Below are positions 1-10,160 of a stretch of DNA of 10,548 nt, piece after piece. The stretch's first letter is position 1. The number at the start of each line of letters is the position of its first letter. The translations under genes were made by a program, and so were the position numbers. The DNA is from Chloroflexota bacterium (GTDB lineage Bacteria; Chloroflexota; Limnocylindria; Limnocylindrales; CSP1-4): contig JACDBP010000128.1 of assembly GCA_013694835.1 (NCBI GenBank), positions 1-10,548 on the forward strand, read 5' to 3'. Under the pieces are notes generated by a model. The model was not told the DNA's origin and searched no databases. It saw only the letters and a program-made list of their open reading frames with translations.

Positions 1-1
1 G

Positions 2-898
2 GCGCCGGCGGCCGGTGCCCAGGCAGGCGCCCTGATCGTTCGCACGGGCAGGCTCGGGCTGCAGGTCGAAGACCTTGCGGGGACCCTGCCCAAGGCTCGC
101 GACCTGGTGGCTGGGCTCGGTGGCTACGTCGCTGGCTCGGAGGAGTCGAACGACGAGGACGGCCAGCAAGCCACGATCACCTACAGGGTGCCCGTGGAAC
201 GCTGGCAGGACGCCATCAACGGCCTGCGCGGCCTCGCCGACCGGGTCCTCAGCGAGACGACCGGATCAGAGGAGGTCACCGCACAGGTGGTGGACCTGGA
301 CGCGCGGCTCACGAACCTGCGCGCCTCCGAGGCTTCCCTGCGGGACATCATGACCCGGGCCGCGAACACCGCCGAGGTGCTGGCCGTTCAGGACAAGCTG
401 ACCGACGCGCGGGAGCAGATCGAGCGGCTGATGGCCGCCAAGAACGACTTGACCGGCCGCGCCGCGCTCGCGACGCTGGCTGCCCATTGGGCGACCCCCG
501 TCGCGGCCGTGTCCGAGGTCCGGAGCGGGTGGGATCTCGGCCGGGAGGTGGACCGGGCACTGGCGCAGACGGTCGCCGCCGGACAGGGAGCGGCCAGCCT
601 GCTGGTCTGGTTGGTCCTGACCGGCATCCCGGTCCTCGGGCCGATCCTGCTGCTGGCCGGGATCGGTGTGATCCTCTTGCGCCGCAGGTCGGCAGGGAGG
701 CCGCCGCGTCCGCGGCAGACGGGCTGGGGGCCGCCTCCGGATACAGCGGTATCAGGTCCCCTGTGGGCTGCCCCACCGCCGTCAGGCCCGGGCGCCCAGG
801 AAGAAGCTCCGTCCCGCGATACGACCGCGGATCGGACCGTGTCCGGTCCTCGAGATGAGGCACCGCCCGCCACGGGTCAAGTCTCGGCCGGGCACTGA
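2..898 (+). CDS. DUF4349 domain membrane-anchored protein (5' end missing)
   Basis: The reading frame is open from the left edge to a TGA at 896-898, giving 298 visible residues; the start and any signal peptide or lipobox lie outside the window. An Ala/Pro-rich linker at the edge leads into a pattern typical of DUF4349: LIVRTGRLGLQV near the start, a YRVPVERWQ segment, then a long heptad-like helical stretch encoded by about 287-475 that looks like a coiled coil. A hydrophobic membrane segment follows (about 596-685, ending in RRR), then a Pro/Gly/Ser-rich tail of about 65 residues. The order suggests an extracytoplasmic coiled-coil domain, one C-terminal helix and a disordered cytoplasmic tail. 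The biochemical function of DUF4349 is not established. A GTG at 107 is internal, because the DUF4349 pattern begins upstream of it. No gene is close enough downstream to share its transcript with certainty. Confidence 0.85.
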   Translation, partial: APAAGAQAGALIVRTGRLGLQVEDLAGTLPKARDLVAGLGGYVAGSEESNDEDGQQATITYRVPVERWQDAINGLRGLADRVLSETTGSEEVTAQVVDLDARLTNLRASEASLRDIMTRAANTAEVLAVQDKLTDAREQIERLMAAKNDLTGRAALATLAAHWATPVAAVSEVRSGWDLGREVDRALAQTVAAGQGAASLLVWLVLTGIPVLGPILLLAGIGVILLRRRSAGRPPRPRQTGWGPPPDTAVSGPLWAAPPPSGPGAQEEAPSRDTTADRTVSGPRDEAPPATGQVSAGH

Positions 899-1016
899 TC
901 ACCCCTACGCCGACGAGCAACGGCCGCCGACCGCTGCGGGCCTTGCCCTCCCAAGCCGACGGCCCATCCGCGGATCGTGATCGGCACTCCTCGCACCCGT
1001 ACGACAACTGCGCGGG

Positions 1017-1022
1017 TAGAAT
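1017..1022 (+). promoter_or_regulatory. -10-like element TAGAAT upstream of ppdK
   Basis: TAGAAT differs from the sigma-70 consensus TATAAT at one position, the third base (G for T), and lies in a GGGTAnnnTCG context 45 bp ahead of the chosen ppdK start. No convincing -35 hexamer is seen at the usual spacing. The same GGG(C)TAnnnTC context recurs upstream of other genes in this window, which supports it as a real promoter core. Confidence 0.45.
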
Positions 1023-1066
1023 CGGCGACCCGTCCGCCCACCGCGATGCCGAGGAGTCCCGCCCAG

Positions 1067-3841
<2,775 letters not shown>

Positions 3842-3845
3842 GCAC

Positions 3846-3860
3846 CCCGGCCATGCCGGG
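3846..3860 (+). terminator. Short GC hairpin after ppdK, possible terminator
   Basis: CCCGGC (3846-3851) and GCCGGG (3855-3860) form a perfect 6-bp stem with a CAT loop, 4 nt after the ppdK stop. No T-tract follows, so this is not a canonical intrinsic terminator. Placement just after the stop and ahead of the next promoter-like element is consistent with a terminator or a 3' end stabiliser. Confidence 0.35.
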
Positions 3861-3879
3861 ATGCGGCCGCCAGCCGGGG

Positions 3880-3885
3880 TATGCT
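3880..3885 (+). promoter_or_regulatory. -10-like element TATGCT upstream of the sensor kinase
   Basis: TATGCT sits in GGGGTATGCTCGG within the 105-bp gap after ppdK, matching the GGG(C)TAnnnTC pattern seen before other genes here. If real, transcription would begin near 3892, which rules out the overlapping ATG at 3881 as the translation start of the kinase. A -35 box is not evident. Confidence 0.4.
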
Positions 3886-3946
3886 CGGCCGCCGGGGCCA
3901 CTGCTGGGCCTCGCCGGGCAGGGATGAGGGAGCAGGCTGGCTGGCG

Positions 3947-6922
3947 GTGGAGCGCGCTGACGCAGAGAAGGGGTTCGACGGTCGCAGCCTTGCGACCGAC
4001 CGCCGTCAGGAGCGAGGTCCGATCAGGACCTTTATCGCCGCCGTCCTCCTCGCCGGGGTCGGCCTCGGCGCAAAGGCCCTCTTCATGGAGGTCGCCGCGA
4101 GCGATCCCTCGTACCTGCTGTTCTTCCCGGTGGTCGCCCTCAGCGCCTGGTACGGCGGGACCTGGCCGGGGATCCTGACGACTCTGCTGTGCGGCGCCGG
4201 CGAGGCGGCGGTGTTCCAGGCAGCCATCGGCAATGCCGGCCTCGTGGAACCCGCGGCTCAGCTGCGGCTGGCCCTGTTCGGCGTGGCCGGCGCCATCGTC
4301 AGCGTGCTGACCGGGCTGCTGCGCGTAGCGCGAACCGGCGCGGAAGCGGCTCGCGAGGAGCTGCGGGAGAGGATCAAGGGTCAGGAGCACGCCCGGCGCA
4401 CCGCGGAGAGCGTCGCCGCGCGCCTGGACGCGGTCCATAGCGTGGCCAGTGCACTGGCCGGCGCCGTCAGCGCCGAGGACGTCGGCAATGCCGTCCTCGA
4501 CGCCGCCCACCGCACGGTGGGGATGCACGCGGGTGCCGTTGCGGTGGCCTCCGCCGCGGGCGACGCGCTGTTGACCATCACCACGATCGGCTACCGGCCC
4601 GATGTCCTCGAGAGCACGCGCCGGCTGCCTCTGGACATGCCGGTGCCCATCGCCGAGGCAGCGAGGTCCCGCCGACCGCTCTGGTTCGAGACCGAGCAAC
4701 AGCTCCGCAGTCGCTACCCGATCCTGAGCACGTTCCCGAACTACCGGTTCGATGGCTCCATGGCCGTGCTGCCGCTGACGCTCGAGGACCGGCTGGTCGG
4801 CGCGATGTGGTTTCGGTTCGCGGAAGCTCGCTCGTTCACGCCCGATGATCGGACCTTCATGGTCGCGATCGCCCAGCAATGCGCCCAGGCGCTCGACCGG
4901 GCGCGGTTGTTCGAGGCCGAGCGCATCGCCCGCACCGAGGCGGAGGCCGCAGAGCGACAGCTGGCGTTGCGCTCGGGAGTCAGCGAAGTGCTCGGCTCAT
5001 CACCGTACTACGAACGGAACCTCGAACGGGCCGCCCGGCTGGTCGTCGCCGAGATCCCAGCCTGGTGCGCGGTGGACCTGGTCGATGAGACTGGGTCGCT
5101 GCGCGAGGTCGTCCTGGTGCACGCCGACCCTGCCAGAGAAGCCTTCGCACGGGGGCTGCGGGCGCGAATGCCGGTCGACCTCGACGGCCCCTCGCCGATC
5201 GCCCGCGTCCTGGCCACGGGAACGTCGCGGCTCATCCCGGAACTGGACCTGGAGACCATTGCTACGCGTGCAACGACGCCCGAGACGTTGGACGCTGCGC
5301 GCGCCATCGTGGGCCGCTCGCTGATGCTCGCCCCCTTGATGTCAGGGGAGCGGCCATACGGTGTGGTCAGCCTCCTCTCGTCCGAGCCGGGCCACCGGTT
5401 CGGCGAACGCGACCTGGCCCTCCTCGAGGATGTCGCCCGCCGCGTCGGCTCAGCCGTCGAGACCTCGCGGCTCTATCGCCAGCTTGACCAGTTCAAGGGC
5501 ACCGTCGACGCCTCCCTCGATGCGATCTTCATGTTCCATCCGCGGACGCTGCGGTTCGCCTATGTCAACGAGGGTGCGGTGGCCCAGCTCGGCTACAGCC
5601 GCGAACGGCTGCTGGGGATGCGCGCCCTCGACATCGAGCCCAACTTCGACGAGGACGGCTACCGGGACCTTATCGGCTCGCTTTCCGGAGGAGCCCAGAC
5701 GTCGCATACCTTCACCACGGTCCATCGCCGCATCGACGGACGGGAGATCCCCGTCGAGATCTTCCTGCAGGCTGTCCGGCTCCCCGAGGGAGAGGCGGTG
5801 ATGGTCGCAAGCGCCCGTGACATCAGCGAGCGGATCGAGGCCCAGGCACGGCTCTACCGACTGGCGCGCTCGGAACGGAGTCGCGCAGCGGAGCTGAACG
5901 CGGTGCTGCAGGCGATGGGCGAAGCCATCCTCGTGTGCGACAGCCAGGGACAGGTGCTGCTCGCGAACCAGGCGGCCGAACGGCTGTTCGGGGACCTGCC
6001 CGTGGACTACCAGCAGCTCGGCACGCGTCTCGGAGGCGCGGTGCTGCCCCCGCTGGGCGTGGAGGGCGGGCCGCTCGAAGTGCATCTCATTCACGAGGAC
6101 CAGCGCTGGATCGAACTGACGACCTACCCTGTGGTCCTGGAGGCGTCAGCCGGCACGCAGCGAGCCGGTGCCGCGAGCTCGGTCGCGACGATCATGGTCA
6201 TGCGCGACGTGACCGAGGTCCGCGAAGCGCAGGCCCTTCGTGAGGCGTTCCTGGGCGTGCTCTCGCACGAGCTGCGGACACCGATCACCACCATCTACGG
6301 CACCACCAAGGTGCTCATCAGGCCCAACTCGACGTTGGACGAGGGGACGCGGGCCGAGCTCATCGCGGACATCGGCGCGGAGGCCGATCGCCTCTACCGC
6401 ATCGTCGAGGATCTCGTGGTCCTCAGCCGGGCCGAGACCGGCATCGAGCTCGAGGGGGCGCCTCTCCTGCTGCGACACCTCCTGCCCTCGGTCGTCGCGT
6501 CCGAACGGCAGCGGTGGCCGGCCACGCGGTTCGGCATCGAGGTCCCGGAGCGGCTGCCCACGGCCCGGGGCGACGCGACGTACGTGGAACAGGTGCTGCG
6601 CAACCTCCTGGGCAATGCTGCGAAGTACGGTCCGACACCAGGTTCCGTGACGGTTGCCGTGGAGGCCAACGACGAGGAGGTGATCGTGCGCGTGCTCGAT
6701 CGCGGCGTCGGCATCCAGTCGGAGGAGGCGACGCACCTCTTCGACCTGTTCTACCGATCGCCGGCGACGGCGTCCAGGGCACGCGGCGCAGGCATCGGAC
6801 TGTGGGTCTGCCGCAGGCTGGTGGAGGGCATGGGTGGACGCATCTGGGCAAATCCCAGGCACGGCGGCGGCTCGGAGTTCGGGTTCTCCCTGCGGCTGTT
6901 CACCGAGACCGACATCGGCTGA
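3947..6922 (+). CDS. Membrane sensor histidine kinase with 2 GAF and 2 PAS domains
   Basis: Predicted inner-membrane sensor kinase of 991 residues that autophosphorylates on His and passes phosphate to a response regulator. From the N-terminus: hydrophobic segments at about 27-47, 56-90 and 106-125, with a segment (YLLFFPVVALSAWYGGTWPG) resembling the KdpD-type DUF4118 sensor; a helical linker at 128-160; GAF-like domain about 160-319; second GAF-like domain about 339-506; PAS about 516-630; PAS about 650-755. The catalytic core has the H box FLGVLSHELRTP with His774, the N box around Asn890 (NLLGNAAKYG), the G1 box DRGVGI at Asp918, and the G2 box GAGIGLW from 947. All catalytic boxes are intact. 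There is no receiver domain and no response regulator gene in the window, so it appears orphan. The start is uncertain: GTG 3947 follows a GA-rich stretch about 14 nt upstream; ATG 3881 would add 22 residues but lies inside a probable promoter. The signal sensed cannot be read from the sequence. Confidence 0.92.
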   Translation: MERADAEKGFDGRSLATDRRQERGPIRTFIAAVLLAGVGLGAKALFMEVAASDPSYLLFFPVVALSAWYGGTWPGILTTLLCGAGEAAVFQAAIGNAGLVEPAAQLRLALFGVAGAIVSVLTGLLRVARTGAEAAREELRERIKGQEHARRTAESVAARLDAVHSVASALAGAVSAEDVGNAVLDAAHRTVGMHAGAVAVASAAGDALLTITTIGYRPDVLESTRRLPLDMPVPIAEAARSRRPLWFETEQQLRSRYPILSTFPNYRFDGSMAVLPLTLEDRLVGAMWFRFAEARSFTPDDRTFMVAIAQQCAQALDRARLFEAERIARTEAEAAERQLALRSGVSEVLGSSPYYERNLERAARLVVAEIPAWCAVDLVDETGSLREVVLVHADPAREAFARGLRARMPVDLDGPSPIARVLATGTSRLIPELDLETIATRATTPETLDAARAIVGRSLMLAPLMSGERPYGVVSLLSSEPGHRFGERDLALLEDVARRVGSAVETSRLYRQLDQFKGTVDASLDAIFMFHPRTLRFAYVNEGAVAQLGYSRERLLGMRALDIEPNFDEDGYRDLIGSLSGGAQTSHTFTTVHRRIDGREIPVEIFLQAVRLPEGEAVMVASARDISERIEAQARLYRLARSERSRAAELNAVLQAMGEAILVCDSQGQVLLANQAAERLFGDLPVDYQQLGTRLGGAVLPPLGVEGGPLEVHLIHEDQRWIELTTYPVVLEASAGTQRAGAASSVATIMVMRDVTEVREAQALREAFLGVLSHELRTPITTIYGTTKVLIRPNSTLDEGTRAELIADIGAEADRLYRIVEDLVVLSRAETGIELEGAPLLLRHLLPSVVASERQRWPATRFGIEVPERLPTARGDATYVEQVLRNLLGNAAKYGPTPGSVTVAVEANDEEVIVRVLDRGVGIQSEEATHLFDLFYRSPATASRARGAGIGLWVCRRLVEGMGGRIWANPRHGGGSEFGFSLRLFTETDIG

Positions 6923-6974
6923 CGGCGTTCCGTAACAGATCGGTAATCCGCGTGCCGCGCCGACGGCGACCGGG

Positions 6975-6980
6975 TACAGT
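6975..6980 (+). promoter_or_regulatory. -10-like element TACAGT upstream of the cupin-ppk2 pair
   Basis: TACAGT in CCGGGTACAGTCAC lies in the 101-bp gap after the kinase and 43 bp ahead of the cupin start. It matches the GGG(C)TAnnnTC context found upstream of other genes in the window. It implies that the cupin and ppk2 genes form their own transcription unit rather than being only read through from the kinase. No clear -35 box is visible. Confidence 0.4.
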
Positions 6981-7023
6981 CACGGGGGCTGGAGGGGTAC
7001 GGCCCGCTACCAGGGGAGCATCG

Positions 7024-7887
7024 GTGCACGTCACGCCAAGGGATCTTCGGGCTGTCCGACGCGAGGGGGTCCTGACGCGATTCGCGGTCCTCGGTCCGGT
7101 CGCCTTCGTGCTGGCCGAGCTTCCGGCCGGCACTGGCGGCACCACCCTGGAGTCTGCCTGCGACTCCCCGCATTGGGGCCTGGTCATGCACGGCGGGCTC
7201 GGCGTCCGGGGGTCCGTCTCCCTGGACCTGGAGCCTGGCGCCGCGTTCTACGTGCCGCCAGGCCCGCCCGAGCACCACTTCGAGGCGGGAGATGGGACCG
7301 TCGTCGCAGGGTTCGCTCCCCTGGGACCTGGCATGGACCAGGGGGAGGCCGCGCTGGCCGCTACCGGCTTCGAGATCGTGCGCGTCGCCCCGGCGACGTC
7401 GCCGCTGCCAGCGACGATCCGATCCACCGATTCGTCCAAAATCCATCGCGCCGCGCGCGGGGCCATCGAGGTCGAGACCGCCCGGATGGGGCCATGGATC
7501 CACTTGCGGGCGACGTTCGGATCGCTCAGCGGCTATACCTCGGGATGGTGCGACATGCCGCACTGGGGGATGGTGCTCAGCGGTGACCTGGCCATCGTCT
7601 GGGAGGACCATGTGGAGTTGCTGACCGCCGGGGACGCGTACTACTGTCCGCCCGGACCGCCCGGTCATCGGCTGGAAGTGGCCGACGAGGCGACGGTCAT
7701 GGACTACACGCCGATCGACCGCATCCGGGGGACGGCGCGGCGCGCCGAGTGGCGCCGATCCGGCGACCTCATGAACGCGTCCTGGGATGTCTCCAGCGGC
7801 GAACAGCGCGATGGGCTCCGAGCGGCGACCAGTGGCGCACCGGAGCCGCAGGTGGCGACCGGCACGAGCGCCGTCGGTCTTCCGTGA
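7024..7887 (+). CDS. Tandem two-domain cupin protein
   Basis: A 287-residue protein, probably cytosolic (no signal peptide or membrane segment), built of two homologous cupin-like halves. Half one has CDSPHWGLV at Cys46 with His50, then GAAFYVPPGPPEHH at 72-85. Half two repeats this as CDMPHWGMV at Cys176 with His180, then GDAYYCPPGPPGHR at 203-216. The offset is 130 residues. The second motif of each half fits the cupin pattern G-x5-P-x-G-x3-H, so His84 and His215 are likely metal or ligand-site residues; the first motif has a single His preceded by Cys instead of the usual HxH. Residues after about 230 form a polar tail without recognisable domain. GTG 7024 was chosen for GGGGAG at 7013-7018, spaced 5 nt. 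The reaction or ligand is unknown; candidates are a small-molecule sensor or a metal-dependent enzyme. Its stop overlaps the ppk2 start, so the two are probably co-translated. Confidence 0.8.
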   Translation: MHVTPRDLRAVRREGVLTRFAVLGPVAFVLAELPAGTGGTTLESACDSPHWGLVMHGGLGVRGSVSLDLEPGAAFYVPPGPPEHHFEAGDGTVVAGFAPLGPGMDQGEAALAATGFEIVRVAPATSPLPATIRSTDSSKIHRAARGAIEVETARMGPWIHLRATFGSLSGYTSGWCDMPHWGMVLSGDLAIVWEDHVELLTAGDAYYCPPGPPGHRLEVADEATVMDYTPIDRIRGTARRAEWRRSGDLMNASWDVSSGEQRDGLRAATSGAPEPQVATGTSAVGLP

Positions 7888-8696
7888 CCGAACGACTGCG
7901 CGAACGCCTGCTGGTCAAACCCGGCGCGAGGCCGCAGCTCGCGAGCATCGACCCACGCGAGACCTTCGGTCGCGAGAGGGCCTCCGCGGAAGGGGACCTT
8001 CAGGCGCTGCGGACCCGCCTGGAGGAGCTGCAGGACCGGCTCTGGGCCGGCGACGGTGGCGCGCTGCTCGTGGTGCTCCAGGGCATCGACACGTCCGGCA
8101 AGGACGGCACGCTGCGCCACGTGATGACGGCGTTCAACCCCCAGGGATGCACGGTCACCCTGTTCGGCGTGCCGACGCCGCAGGAGCTCGCCCACGACTA
8201 CCTCTGGCGCGTCCACCAGCACACGCCCGCCCGCGGCACCGTGTCGGTCTTCGACCGCTCGCACTACGAGGACGTGCTCGTCGTCCGCGTCCACGAGCTG
8301 GTGCCGAAGGAGGTCTGGAGCCGCCGCTACGACCAGATCAACCGCTTCGAGGAGCACCTGGCGGCGAACGGCACGACCATCGTGAAGTTCTTCCTCCACA
8401 TCTCCAGGGAAGAGCAGCGGGAGCGGCTGCAGGCACGCATCGACACGCCCGAGAAACGCTGGAAGTTCAGGCTCGGCGATCTGGATGAGCGCAAGCGCTG
8501 GGACGAGTACATGGCAGCGTACGAGGAGGTGCTGGACCGCTGCTCCACGGAGGGGGCACCCTGGTACATCATCCCCGCCGACCGGAAGTGGTTCCGCAAC
8601 CTGGCCGTGGCCGAGATCCTGGTCGCCACCCTCGACGAGATGGGTCTCAGCTATCCGCCCGCCGGGGAGGGGATCGTGGGGCTCGTCGTCGAGTAG
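7884..8696 (+). CDS. ppk2: Polyphosphate kinase 2 family phosphotransferase
   Basis: PPK2 enzymes transfer phosphate between polyphosphate and nucleotides in the cytosol. The 270-residue single-domain protein has the Walker A motif GIDTSGKDGT (67-76), the Walker B-type DRSHYEDVLV (from Asp124) and the lid motif PEKRWKF (189-195), followed by DLDERKRWDEYMAAYEEVL and the closing PWYIIPADRKWFRNL. The N-terminal ERLLVKPG segment and the length fit the short PPK2 group commonly called class III, whose members can phosphorylate AMP as well as ADP; the exact class cannot be proven by reading alone. The start is GTG 7884, overlapping the cupin TGA by 4 nt (GTGA), with no clear Shine-Dalgarno site, which points to translational coupling. 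It converges tail-to-tail on the cupredoxin gene, leaving only 7 bp between stops. Confidence 0.95.
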   Translation: MTERLRERLLVKPGARPQLASIDPRETFGRERASAEGDLQALRTRLEELQDRLWAGDGGALLVVLQGIDTSGKDGTLRHVMTAFNPQGCTVTLFGVPTPQELAHDYLWRVHQHTPARGTVSVFDRSHYEDVLVVRVHELVPKEVWSRRYDQINRFEEHLAANGTTIVKFFLHISREEQRERLQARIDTPEKRWKFRLGDLDERKRWDEYMAAYEEVLDRCSTEGAPWYIIPADRKWFRNLAVAEILVATLDEMGLSYPPAGEGIVGLVVE

Positions 8697-8717
8697 CGGA
8701 CGGTCAGTCGACGATGA
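8683..8717. terminator. Hairpin enclosing both convergent stop codons, possible bidirectional terminator
   Basis: On the + strand 8683-8692 (TCGTCGTCGA) can pair with 8708-8717 (TCGACGATGA) through ten pairs, one of them G-U, leaving a 15-nt loop. The loop contains the ppk2 stop (8694-8696) and the reverse complement of the cupredoxin stop (8704-8706). In the - strand transcript the same stem forms with one C-A mismatch. There is no T-tract on either side. With a 7-bp gap between genes, any terminator must overlap coding sequence, as this one does. Confidence 0.35.
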
Positions 8718-9126
8718 CGATGCCACGCATGCCGTAGCCCTCGTGGCCGGGCAGGTGGCAGATGAAGGCGAACGTACCGCGCTCAGCAAACGTGATCGTC
8801 GTCCGCGCCGTCTCGAGTGCGGGGATGCTCACCTCCGTCGCGCGCGTGCCGTGGAGCGGTTCGGAGCCGGTACGGTGAGCGGCATGGACGGCGTCATCGC
8901 CGACGATCCACTCGTGGTCGATGAAGTCGCGGTTCTCGATCACCAAGGTGACCGGCTGGCCCACAGCGACCGTGATGCTGGTCGTGCTGAAGGCCGACCG
9001 ATCGATCGAGATGCGGATGGTCGCCGGCCCGGAAGCGATCACGTACGCCACGAACAGGAGTGGCGCGATGAGCGCCACCCCTGTCACGGCGAGCCGGAGG
9101 CGGCGCGTCACCGGCCGCGAGCCCAT
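8704..9126 (-). CDS. Membrane-anchored cupredoxin (blue copper protein)
   Basis: A 140-residue protein with an N-terminal membrane helix (about 12-32, after an Arg-rich start) that is an anchor or uncleaved signal, followed by a plastocyanin-like beta domain. Likely type 1 copper ligands are His71 in NRDFIDHEW and the C-terminal loop Cys123-x4-His128-x4-Met133 (CHLPGHEGYGM), the standard ligand set. A role in electron transfer, copper handling or an oxidase-related process on the outer face of the membrane is inferred from the family. ATG 9126 overlaps the end of the upstream DUF2330 gene by 19 bp, implying one transcript and translational coupling; no clear Shine-Dalgarno is seen. GTG at 9111 would be a slightly shorter alternative that still keeps the helix. 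A much longer frame reaching 9372 is open, but the added part is a low-complexity Arg/Pro shadow of DUF2330. Confidence 0.88.
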   Translation of the reverse strand: MGSRPVTRRLRLAVTGVALIAPLLFVAYVIASGPATIRISIDRSAFSTTSITVAVGQPVTLVIENRDFIDHEWIVGDDAVHAAHRTGSEPLHGTRATEVSIPALETARTTITFAERGTFAFICHLPGHEGYGMRGIVIVD

Positions 9127-10160
9127 CGGCGGCGGGTGACGGGGAGGACGAGCGCGATCAAGCCGAGCACGATGAACGTGACGCCGACGCCCAGCAGGCT
9201 CGTCGCCGTGCGGTCGCTGGCGGCGCCGCGGCCGGGTGCCACGGTGTCGAAGCCCGCCGCCACCCGGGACGGCGTGCGCTGGCCCGTGGCGTCGATCGCA
9301 AGGTCGAACCGCAGCTGGCCGGGGGAGGCGTCGATGCGGATCTTGGTCAGCCAGGCAGCGTCGGGGACCCACTCCATGCCAGTGTCGGATCGCAGGTCGT
9401 CAAGGAGCAGGTCGCTCGCGGCCTCGTCGAACGCCAGGTCGAGGCCCGGGCTGCGCGGTGACGGCAGCAGAGCCGGCTGCCGATCCGTCAGGAGGTAGAC
9501 ATCGGCCTCGATGCGCTCGGCGGCGGACTTGCCCAGCCCGAGGATGCGCAGCGGCACCCAGGGGTTGGTGGTCGGGATGGTCACATGGATGGGTGTCCCG
9601 TCGCCGATGTCCTGGCCGCGCTGGGCGGCGGCGTCCGCGTCGAATGCCGCGGCGAGGAAGATGGGACTGCGGCTGGCATAGAACTCGAGCACCTCTGGCG
9701 CGTCCGGCGGGAGCCGGAACCCGTGGTTCTTCGCCCACAGGCCGACCTCGTCCGCGCCGCCCTTCAGGACCGTGATGTCGAGCGCGTCGATCCGTCGCTC
9801 GAGGATTACCTGCGCTTCACCCGACGTGGCCGGAGCCGAAGCGAACGCATCGAAGCGCAGCCGCTGATCCACGGGCTCGGTCTCGCGGACCAGCCGCTGG
9901 AGCGTCCAGTCGCCGCCCTTGACGACATCGCTCGGCACCCCCGGAAGCGGTGTGATGGAGCCGAACGCTCCGCCGCCTCCGGCGAACTCGAAGGCGGTGA
10001 TGTAGTGCTCGACGCCGGCGTGATATCCGGCGAGGGTCGAGGTGCGCAGCAGGTTGACGGCACCATTGGGGCCGATCAATCCGCCACAGGCGAGCGTCGC
10101 GCTCGTGGTGGTCAGCATCGCGAGCAGTGCCACCGCAAGCGCCGCGGTCATTCGTCGCAT
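9108..10160 (-). CDS. DUF2330 domain protein, secreted and C-terminally membrane-anchored
   Basis: A 350-residue protein with a signal peptide (Arg-containing start, hydrophobic core about 6-16, ending near ATLACGG with Cys25), a large extracytoplasmic domain, one membrane helix at about 321-340 and a short Arg-rich cytoplasmic tail (RRRWARGR). The start of the mature domain, CGGLIGPNGAVNL followed by GYHAGVEHYITAFEF, is the hallmark of DUF2330. The TLAC at residues 22-25 is a poor lipobox, so I favour ordinary signal peptidase cleavage with type I topology. The function of DUF2330 is not established. ATG 10160 is supported by GGGAG at 10169-10173 on the minus strand, spaced 8 nt. It is the first gene of a two-gene unit with the overlapping cupredoxin, suggesting a shared envelope role. 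Confidence 0.88.
   Translation of the reverse strand: MRRMTAALAVALLAMLTTTSATLACGGLIGPNGAVNLLRTSTLAGYHAGVEHYITAFEFAGGGGAFGSITPLPGVPSDVVKGGDWTLQRLVRETEPVDQRLRFDAFASAPATSGEAQVILERRIDALDITVLKGGADEVGLWAKNHGFRLPPDAPEVLEFYASRSPIFLAAAFDADAAAQRGQDIGDGTPIHVTIPTTNPWVPLRILGLGKSAAERIEADVYLLTDRQPALLPSPRSPGLDLAFDEAASDLLLDDLRSDTGMEWVPDAAWLTKIRIDASPGQLRFDLAIDATGQRTPSRVAAGFDTVAPGRGAASDRTATSLLGVGVTFIVLGLIALVLPVTRRRWARGR

Noticed and set aside
387..873. Other open frames on both strands over DUF4349
   Set aside because: They are Arg/Pro/Gly-rich shadows; the DUF4349 frame accounts for the region.
966..975. 10-bp palindrome ATCCGCGGAT in the gap before ppdK
   Set aside because: Short GC-rich palindromes are frequent in such DNA and I saw no second copy to support an operator.
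899..1066. Possible small gene or RNA between DUF4349 and ppdK
   Set aside because: No frame with a ribosome binding site and no extended hairpin; only the promoter-like element and ppdK leader are supported.
6514..7023. Upstream extension of the cupin frame into the kinase gene
   Set aside because: It overlaps the conserved ATPase domain of the kinase in another frame and is low complexity; GTG 7024 has a ribosome binding site and a promoter-like element upstream.
7749..7883. Upstream extension of the ppk2 frame over the cupin tail
   Set aside because: PPK2 homologues begin near the ERLLVKPG segment, and the GTGA overlap gives a natural coupled start at 7884.
9127..9372. Upstream extension of the cupredoxin frame
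   Set aside because: The added residues are low-complexity Arg/Pro/His sequence opposite no motif and lie inside the DUF2330 coding region; the family N-terminus with membrane helix begins after 9126.
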